Positions 54,801 to 64,000 of a stretch of 64,000 nucleotides of DNA are shown piece by piece (position 1 is the first letter of the stretch; each line of letters starts with the position of its first letter). The notes under the pieces are model-generated. The model was not told the DNA's origin. It saw only the letters and a list, made by a program, of their open reading frames with translations, and made no database searches. Position numbers and translations under genes: made by a program. Source of the stretch: Linanthus parryae (lineage: Eukaryota; Streptophyta; Magnoliopsida; Ericales; Polemoniaceae); contig JALGPY010000002.1 in assembly GCA_023055425.1 (NCBI GenBank), positions 122,400,088 through 122,464,087 of the forward strand, written 5' to 3'.

Positions 54801-56721
54801 AACGTTAACAATTTGAACTTCTTTTGTGACTTTTGGGCTCTGCCCTCTCTCCTGTTCTTGGCCTTCATCTGTGATTTCTACTTTCCTCCTCCCCCTTGCG
54901 ATTCACAATTTGTGGTCGTGATGGAGGGGGAGGGGGTTCTTACTGATCACGATATACATGGTCGGGTTGTTATTCCTTTGTAATAACTTGTGCTCCATTT
55001 GGAGAGTTTGTCTTTTTTTCTCTCTCTGGATCTTTCCAGATCTTTTGTGGGTGGTGCTCTTCATTGTATCCAGTAGCCTCATAACTACTTGGATCTTTCA
55101 CCCAGTTGGGTAAACTGTGTTCTCTGGTTTTGGGCAATTTTGAGAGATTTGGGTCTCTCTTGATTGTCGGTCCTTTTTTTCACTCCGATTGGCCTGTTTC
55201 TTTAGGTTATTCAGGGAGTTTGGTTCTTCGGTGATTCTTCAAGCTATGGTGTTTCACCGTTTCGTCCACCGATTGGATCTGTTTGTTTTGATTTGGGTTC
55301 GTCTCTGTTGAATCGTTTCACTCCCGATGAGAAATTGTTCTTCAGTTTGAACTCGCATGATTGTTGGGCTTCGTGATGCCTTGCCCTGGGACGCCGTTGA
55401 CCCGCCGGTTCAGAGGGGCTCTACTCTTATCGCCGGCGAGATGTCGCGACCTCCCTCCACCAGCGTGACCACGAGTTGATGATTCCGATGTTTAGATCTG
55501 GTTTGTATGGGGAATCAGATACTCATAGGTCTGGGTCGAAGCGAGGGAGTGTTGGGCCTCTCCTCCAGTTGAGAAAGAGTAGGCTCCGACGAACCAGTGG
55601 GTCTCCGTGGGCGTACTCCGGTGGGCGTACTTCAGTTCGGTGTTCTTGCGCCTCCAATAGAAAAATCTATTACAGAAGGAACTCGTGGTCTGTTAGTGTC
55701 AAGTACTCGCCTCTGGTCCTTCGGTGGTTCTCTCCGGTGACTCCACTGGCTTTCACCGATTGGATATGTGGCTTGGTTGGGATTTGTGCTGTTTGATCCT
55801 TCTTGATGGATCTTTTAACAGCTCGACCCTTGCGGTCCTCTGGGCACTTCGATTGGCTTGCCCTGGGATGCCGGTGGACTACCGATGAAGTCGGAGCATT
55901 CACACTCACCGGCGGGTTTCTTCAGATCCCTTCCACCAGCGTGGCCGGAGATTGCATCTCTGGCCTGGGTCGAAGCGAAGGTATTTGGGGAATTTCTTTC
56001 GGTTGAGATGGTGACTACTCTGACGGGAACGATGGTCTCCGGCGGGCAAAGTCGGCTGTTCTCTTTTGGGTTCTTCGTGCCTCCTTCCGAAAAAGTTTCT
56101 GATGAATATCCACCAGTTGATTCGGTTTTGGACTCCGATTTTTAGGTGTTGGTTTGTATGGGGAGACCGATTCAGTTTCTGTGGTCGAAGTGGTATGCTT
56201 TGGTTCTTCCGGCTGAAGAAGCTGCGACAGCTCCAATGGTGGTCTCCGGCGGTTTGCTGGTGGTTGATTTCTACGGTTAATAATTGTGCGACGTGGCACA
56301 TTCTTTCACCACCCAGTGTTGTTTTGCTCTGATGTGAGAATTAGTATAGTATTGTATTCAATTTTAGATCAACTCACATCAGGCGAAAATAAGTCCCATC
56401 TGGTGTCTATCACCCATGTGCTTTGACCGTGAAGTTTTGGGGCAGTGATGATGGTTGGAAACCCATCTGAGCCCTCTTGCCGCTGTCAACTATCTTCCCA
56501 ATGTATTTTATTGTTAACATTTTAGTTGGGCTAGGTTTTAGGTTGTGTGTTACATCACTGTTTTCTTCTTTCAAATGTATTATCTCTTGTATATGAACAG
56601 TGTATGTAGTTGTTGACTTTATTGTCAAGGCTTTTAAGCCTAGTTTTACCTGGGGAATGCCCCTTGTAAACCTGTAATCATTGTCTTCCCTTTAATCCAA
56701 AATTAACATTTCACCCAAAAA
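54801..56721 (+). mobile_element. NA-4: non-autonomous LINE-tailed element inside the satellite
   Basis: AACGTTAACAATTTG stands on the left (54786-54800), again at the left edge of the insert (54801-54815), and on the right (56722-56736). The right end is the LINE tail (TTTACCTGGGGAATGCCCC near 56648, AATCCAAAATTAACATTTCA, A-run). The body shares the modules CTGGGACGCCGTTGACC (about 55388), CTGGGATGCCGGTGGAC (about 55862), CTGGGTCGAAGCGA and TGCGACGTGGCA (about 56287) with NA-1. ORFs of up to about 106 residues exist but look fortuitous. Confidence 0.9.
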
Positions 56722-59700
56722 AACGTTAACAATTTGAGATTAATCTTTGACTTTAGAGTTGGGATGACTTTATTTGAGTCAAAGATAGTGGTTTGAGTTG
56801 TGGACACCGCAACGTTAATAAATTGAGATTAACCTTGGAATTTAGAGTTGGTCGATGACTTTAAGTGACCAAAAGTAGTGGTTTGACCTAGTGGACACCG
56901 CAACGTTAAAAATTTAAGATTAACCTTTGAATTTAGAGTTGGTCGATGACTTTATTTGACCAAAGTTAGTGGTTTGAGCTAGTGGACACTGCAACTCTTA
57001 AAATTTGAGATCAACCTTTGACTTTGGAATTGGTCAATGACTGTATTTGGTAAAAAGTAGTTGTATGAGCTAGTGGACACAGCAACGTTAACAATTTGAG
57101 ATTAATCTTTGACTTTAGAGTTGGGATGACTTTATTTGAGTCAAAGATAGTGGTTTGAGTTGTGGACACCGCAACGTTAATAAATTGAAATTAACCTTTG
57201 ACTTTAGAGTTGGTCGACGACTTTATGTGACCAAAAGAAGTGGTTAGACCTAGTGGACACGCGACGTTAAAAATTTGAGATTAACCTTTGACTTTAGAGG
57301 TGGTCGATGACTTTGGTTGTCAAAGTAGTTGTTTGAGCTACTGGACACCGCAACGTTAAAAACTTTCGATTAACCTCTTGACTTTAGACTTTGTCGATGA
57401 CTTTATTGGACCAAAAGTAGTGGTTTTACCTAGTGGACACCAAAAAGTTAAAAATTTGAGATTAACCTTGTACTTTAGAGTTGGACGATGACTTTGTTTG
57501 GTCAAAAGTAGTGGTTTGAGCTAGTGGTCACCACAACGTTAAAATTTGAGATTAAGCTTTGACTTTAGAGTTGGTCGATGACTTTATTTGACCAAAGTAG
57601 TGGTTTGAGCTAGTGGACACCGCAACGTTAAAATTTTGCTATTAACCTTTGACTTTAGAGTTGGTCGATGACTTTATTTGACCAAAAGTAGTGGTTTAAC
57701 CTAGTGGACACCGCAACGTTAAAAAATCAAGATTAACCTTTGAACTTAGAGTTGCTCGATGACTTTATTTGACCAAAATTAGTGGTTTGAGCTAGTGGAT
57801 ACTACAACTCTAGAAATTTGAGATCAACCTTTGACTTTGGAATTGGCCAATGACTGTATTTGGTAAAAAGTAGTTGTATGAGCTAGTGGACACGGCAACA
57901 TTAAAAATTTGAGATTACCTTTGACTTTAGAGTTGGGATGACTTTATTTGAGTCAAAGATACTGGTTTGAGCTAGTGGACACCGCAACGTTAATAAATTG
58001 AGATTAACCGTTGACTTTAAAGTTGGTCGATGACTTTATTGACCAAAACTAGTGGTTTGACCTAATGGACACCGCAAAGTTAAAAAGTTTAGATTAACCA
58101 TTGATTTTAGAGTTCGTCGATGACTAATTTGACCAAAAGTGGTTGTTTGAGCTAGTGGACACCACAACGCTAAAAATTTGAGATTAACCTTTGACTTTAG
58201 AGTTGGTCGACGACTTTATGTGACCAAAAGAAGTTGATAGACCTAGTGGACACGCAACGTTAAAATTTTTTGATTAATTTTTGACTTTAGAGGTGGTCGA
58301 TGACTTTAGTTGCCCAAGTAGTTGTTTGAGCTACTGGACACCGCAACGTTAAAAACTTTCGATTAACCTCTTCACTTTAGACTTAGTCGATGACTTTATT
58401 GGCCCAAAAGTAGTGGTTTTACCTAGTGGACACCACAACGTTAAATGTTTGAGATTAACCTTGTACTTTAGAGTTCGACGATGACTTTTTTTGGTCAAAA
58501 GTAGTGGTTTGAGCTATTGGTCACCACAACGTTAAAATTTGAGATTAACCTTTGACTTTAGAGTTAGTCGATGACTTTATTTGACCAAAGTAGTGGTTTG
58601 AGCTAGTGGACACCGCAAAGTTAAAATTTCTCTATTAACCTTTGACTTTAGAGTTGGTCGATGACATTATTTGACCAAAAGTAGTAGTTTGACCTAGTGG
58701 ACACAGCAACGTTAAAAATTTAAGATTAAACTTTGAATTTAGAGTTGGTCGATGACTTTATTTGACCAAAATTAGTGGTTTGAGCTAGTGGACACTGCAA
58801 CTCTTAAAATTTGAGATCAACCTTTGACTTTGGAATTGGTCAATGATTGTATTTGGTAAAAAGTAGTTGTGTGGGCTAGTGGACACGGAAACGTTAAAAA
58901 TTTGAGATTAACCTTTGACTTTAGAGTTGGGATGACTTTATTTGAGTCAAAGATAGTGGTTTGAGCTAGTGGACACCGCAACGTTAATAAATTGAGATTA
59001 ACCTTTGACTTTAGAGTTGGTCGACGACTTTATTGGACCAAAAGTAGTGGTTTGACCTAGTGGACACCACAACGTTAAAAATTTTAGATTAACCTTGTAC
59101 TTTAGAGTTGGACGATGACTTTGTTTGGTCAAAAGTAGTGGTTTGAGCTAGTGGTAACCGCAACGTTAAAATTTGAGATTAACCTTTGAATTTAGAGTTG
59201 GTCGATGACTTTATTTGACCAATGTAGTGGTTTGAGCTAGTGGACACCGCAACGTTAAAATTTTGCTATTAACCTTTGACTTTAGAGTTGGTCGATGACT
59301 TTATTTGACCAAAAGTAGTGGTTTGACCTAGTGGACACCGCAACGTTAAAAATTCAAGATTAACCTTTATATTTAGAGTTGGTCGATGACTTTATTTGAC
59401 CAAAATTAGTGGTTTGAGCTAGTGGACACTACAACTCTAGAAATTTGAGATCAACATTTGACTTTGGAATTGGCCAATGACTGTATTTGGTAAAAAGTAG
59501 TTGTATGAGCTAGTGGACACGACAACGTTAAAAATTTGAGATTAAACTTTGACTTTAGAGTTGTGACTTTATTTGAGTAAAAGATACTGGTTTGAGCTAG
59601 TGGACACCGCAACGTTAATAAATTGAGATTAACCTTTGACTTTAGAGTTGGTCGATGACTTTATTGGACCAAAAGTAGTGGTTTGTCCTAGTGGACACCA

Positions 59701-62700
59701 AAACGTTAAAAATTTTAGATTAACCTTGTACTTTAGCGTTGGACGATGACTTCGTTTGGTCAAATGTACTGGTTTGAGCTAGTGGTCACCGCAACGTTAA
59801 AAATTTGAGATTAACCTTTGATATTAGATTTGGTCGATGGCTTTATTTGACCAAAGTAGTGGTTTGAGCTAGTGGACACCGCAACGTTAGTAAATTGAGA
59901 TTAACCTTTGACTTTAGAGTTAAGCGATGACTTTATTGACCTAAAGTAGTGGTTTGACCAAATGGACACCGCAACGTTAAAAAATTTAGATTAACCATTG
60001 ATTTTAGAGTTGGTCGATGACTTTATTTGACCAAAAGTGGTGGTTTAAGCGAGTGGACACCACAACGCTAAAAATTTGAGATTAACCTTTGACTTTAGAG
60101 TTGGTCGACGACATTATGTGACCAAAAGACGTGGTTAAACCTAGTGGACACGCTACGTTAAAAATTTGAGATTAACCTTTGACTTTAGAGTTGGTCGATG
60201 AATTTAGTTGCCAAAGTAGTGGTTTGAGCTACTGGACACCGCAACGTTAAAAAATTTCGATTAACCTTTGACTTTAGAGTTGGTTGATGACTTTATTGGA
60301 CCAAAAGTAGTGGTTTGACCTACTGGACACCACAACATTAAATGTTTGAGATTAGCCTTGTACTTTAGAGTTGGACGTTGACTTTGTTTAGCCAAAAGAT
60401 GTGGTTTGAGCTAGTGGTCACCACAACGTTAAAATTTGAGATTAACCTTTGACTTTAGAGTTGGTCGATGACTTTATTTGACCAAATTAGTGGTTTGGGC
60501 TAGTGGACATCGCAACATTAAAATTTTGATATTAACCTTGGAATTTAGAGTTGGTCGATGACTTTAAGTGACCAAAAGTAGTGGTTTGACCTTGTGGACA
60601 CCGCAACGTTAAAAATTTAAGATTAACCTTTGAATTTAGAGTTGGTCGATGACTTTATTTGACCAAAGTTAGTGGTTTGAGCTAGTGGACACTGCAACTC
60701 TTAAAATTTGAGATCAACCTTTGACTTTGGAATTGGTCAATGACTGTATTTGGTAAAAAGTAGTTGTATTAGCTAGTGGACACAGCAACGTTAACAATTT
60801 GAGATTAATCTTTGACTTTAGAGTTGGGATGACTTTATTTGAGTCAAAGATAGTGGTTTGAGTTGTGGACACCGCAACGTTAATAAATTGAGATTAACCT
60901 TTGACTTTAGAGTTGGTCGACGACTTTATGTGACCAAAAGAAGTGGTTAGACCTAGTGGACACGCGACGTTAAAAATTTGAGATTAACCTTTGACTTTAG
61001 AGGTGGTCGATGACTTTAGTTGCCAAAGTAGTTGTTTGAGCTACTGGACACCGCAACGTTAAAAACTTTCGATTAACCTCTTGACTTTAGACTTGGTCGA
61101 TGACTTTATTGGACCAAAAGTAGTGGTTTTACCTAGTGGACACCACGACGTTAAATGTTTGAGATTAACCTTGTACTTTAGAGTTCGACGATGACTTTGT
61201 TTGGTCAAAAGTAGTGGTTTGAGCTATTGGTCACCACAACGTTAAAATTTGAGATTAACCTTTGACTTTAGAGTTAGTCGATGACTTTATTTGACCAAAG
61301 TAGTGGTTTGAGCTAGTGGACACCGCAACGTTAAAATTTCTCTATTAACCTTTGAATTTAGAGTTGGTCGATGACATTATTTGACCAAAAGTAGTAGTTT
61401 GACCTAGTGGACACCGCAACGTTAAAAATTTAAGATTAAACTTTGAATTTAGAGTTGGTCGATGACTTCATTTGACCAAAATTAGTGGTTTGAGCTAGTG
61501 GACACTGCAACTCTTAAAATTTGAGATCAACCTTTGACTTTGGAATTGGTCAATGATTGTATTTGGTAAAAAGTAGTTATATGGGCTAGTGGACACGGCA
61601 ACGTTAAAAATTTGAGATTAACCTTTGACTTTAGAGTTGGGATGACTTTATTTGAGTCAAAGATAGTGGTTTGAGCTAGTGGACACCGCAACGTTAATAA
61701 ATTGAGATTAACCTTTGACTTTAGAGTTGGTCGACGACTTTATGTGACCAAAAGAAGTGGTTAGACCTAGTGGACACGCGACGTTAAAAATTTGAGATTA
61801 ACCTTTGACTTTAGCGGTGGTCGATGAATTTAGTTGCCAAAGTAGTTGTTTGAGCTACTGGACACCGCAACGTTAAAAACTTTCGATTAACCTCTTGACT
61901 TTAGACTTTGTCGATGACTTTATTGGACCAAAAGTAGTGGTTTTACCTAGTGGACACCAAAAAGTTAAAAATTTGAGATTAACCTTGTACTTTAGAGTTG
62001 GACGATGACTTTGTTTGGTCAAAAGTAGTGGTTTCAGCTAGTGGTCACACAACGTTAAAATTTGAGATTAAGCTTTGACTTTAGAGTTGGTCGATGACTT
62101 TATTTGACCAAAAGTAGTGGTTTGAGCTAGTGGTCACCGCAACGTTAAAAATTTTAGATTAACCTTTGACATTAGAGTTGGTCGATGGCTTTATTTGACC
62201 AAAGTAGTGGTTTGAGCTAGTGGACACCGCAACGTTAGTAAATTGAGATTAACCTTTGACTTTAGAGTTGGACGATGACTTCGTTTGGTCAAAAGTACTG
62301 GTTTGAGCTAGTGGTCACCGCAACGTTAAAAATTTGAGATTAACCTTTGACATTAGAGTTGGTCGATGGCTTTATTTGACCAAAGTAGTGGTTTGAGCTA
62401 GTGGACACCGCAACGTTAGTAAATTGAGATTAACCTTTGACTTTAGAGTTGGGCGATGACTTTATTGACCAAAAGTAGTGGTTTGACCTAATAAACACCG
62501 CAACATTAAATATTTTAGATTAACCACTGATTTTAGCGTTGGTCGATGACTTTATTTGACCAAAAGTGGTGGTTTAAGCTAGTGGACACCACAACGCTAA
62601 AAATTTGAGATTAACCTTTGACTTTAGAGTTGGTTGACGACATTACGTGACCAAAACAAGTGGTTAGACCTAGTGGACACGCTACGTTAAAAATTTGAGA

Positions 62701-64000
62701 TTAACCTTTGACTTTAGAGTTCGTCGATGACTTTAGTTGTCAAAGTAGTGGTTTGAGCTACTGGACACCGCAACGTTAAAAAATTTCGATTAACCCTTGA
62801 CTTTAGAGTTGGTCGATGACTTTATTGGACCAAAAGTAGTGGTTTGACCTACTGGACACCACAAAGTCAAATGTTTGAGATTAACCTTGTACTTTAGAGT
62901 TGGACGATGACTTTGTTTGGCCAAAAGCAGTGGTTTGAGCTAGTGGTTACCACAACGTTAAAATTTGAGATTAACCTTTGACTTTAGAGTTGGTCGATGA
63001 CTTTATTTGACCAAATTAGTGGTTTGGGCTACTGGACACCGCAACATTAAAATTTTGATATTAACCTTGGACTTTAGAGTTGGTCGATGACTTTAAGTGA
63101 CCAAAAGTAGTGGTTTGACCAAGTGGACACCGCAACGTTAAAAATTTGAGATTAACCTTTGACTTTAGAGTTGGGATGACTTTATTTGACTCAAAAAAAG
63201 TGGTTTGAGCTAGTGGTCACCGCAACGTTAAAAAATTGAGATTAACCTTTGACTTTAGAGTTGGTCGATGGCTTTATTTGAACAAAGTAGTAGTTTGAGC
63301 TAGTGGACACCGCAACGTTAATAAATTGAGATTAATCTTTGACTTTAGAGTTGCTCGATGACTTTATTGACCAAAAGTAGTGGTTTGACCTAATGGACAC
63401 CGCAACGTTAAAAATTTTAGATTAACAATTGATTTTAGAGTTGGTCGATGACTTTATTTGACCAAAAGTAGTGGTTTGAGCTAGTGGACACCACAACGTT
63501 AAAAATTTGAGATTAACCTTTTACTTTAGAGTTGGTCGATTACTTTATGTGGACAAAAGAAGTGGTTAGACCTAGTGGACACCGCGGCGTTAAAAATTTG
63601 AGATTAACATTTGACTTTAGAGTTTGTCGATGACTTTATTTGACCAAAAGTAGTTGTTTGAGCTAGTGGACACTGCAACGCTAAAAATTTGAGATTAATC
63701 TTTGACTTTAGAATTGGTCGATGACTTAATTTGACAAGAAGTAGTGGTTTGAGCTAGTGGACATAGACCTTTGACTTTAGAGTTGGTCGATAACTTTATT
63801 TGACCAAAAGTAGTGGTTAACCCTAGCGGACACCGCAACGTTAAAAATTTGAGATTAACCTTTGACTTTAGAGTTGGGATGACTTTATTTGAGTCAAAGA
63901 TAGTGGTTTGAGTTAGTGGACACCGCAACGTTAATAAATTGAGATTAGCCTTTGACTTTAGAGTTGGTCGATGACTTTGTTCACCAAAAGTAGTGGTTGA
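56722..64000 (+). repeat. Satellite array of about 91-bp monomers, right part, runs off the window
   Basis: This continues the same array after NA-4. A block homologous to 53177-54800 recurs at about 59096-60790, and the shared TATATTTAGA monomer is at 59369. At 56722-57084 and from 57085 onward there is a tandem duplication of about 363 bp. The array reaches the right edge, so its total length is unknown. About 155 monomers are in the window in both parts together. Confidence 0.97.

Noticed and set aside
47890..64000. Many TTGACC W-box cores in the satellite as a regulatory array
   Set aside because: The motif is part of the monomer and is repeated simply because the monomer is repeated; nothing else suggests a promoter role.

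Overview
This window looks like plant heterochromatin, probably pericentromeric or another satellite-rich block of an angiosperm. I see no host gene, tRNA, rRNA, CRISPR array or operon. Everything I can assign is retrotransposon sequence or tandem satellite. The evidence for a plant is the mix of families: LINEs whose ORF1 ends in a CxxCxVFGHxC knuckle and whose ORF2 carries an endonuclease, an FADD reverse transcriptase and a zf-RVT-like C-terminus; an Athila-like Ty3 element with a tRNA-Asp-type primer site; a Tat/Ogre-like Ty3 element with an antisense ORF; a Reina-like Ty3 pol; and two Ty1/copia elements, one of them Sirevirus-like.

Layout from left to right. (1) 1-5024 is LINE-A (minus strand, cut by the window edge). 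It is followed by a plus-strand LINE tail (5025-5186) and by LINE-C (plus, 5187-10062), which sits in the RNase H region of copia-1. (2) Copia-1 (10063 to about 22510, Sirevirus-like 3' half) is interrupted by a nearly complete, very young Tat-like Ty3 element at 11750-20896 (minus strand) and by a short LINE-tail fragment at 20975-21312. (3) About 22515-25880 is a decayed Reina-like pol with LINE-E inserted. (4) About 26484-41335 is an Athila-like element that keeps LTRs, gag and protease but no RT or integrase. It is split by NA-1 (itself holding LINE-D) and by the full-length LINE-B. (5) 41346-47870 is copia-2 (minus), whose LTR and pol are split by NA-2 and NA-3. (6) 47890-64000 is an array of an approximately 91-bp satellite, interrupted by NA-4, and it runs off the right edge.

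How the parts work together. Ten LINE-type 3' tails in the window share a hairpin and an A-rich end. Four insertions (NA-1 to NA-4) lack LINE ORFs but carry that tail, and at least two also share the LINE 5' end, so they look like passengers of the LINE machinery. The Tat-like element is the most striking object. Its two 626-bp LTRs differ at only 2 positions and it has a perfect 5-bp target duplication, yet most of RT, all of RNase H and most of integrase are deleted. It keeps an 870-residue gag-protease ORF, an antisense ORF next to a splice-acceptor-like site, and a 57-bp minisatellite. It appears to have moved recently using enzymes supplied by another element. Target-site duplications at most junctions allow the nesting order to be reconstructed.

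Family names rest on motif recognition by eye. No database search or alignment program was run, and boundaries marked approximate are uncertain by tens of bases.
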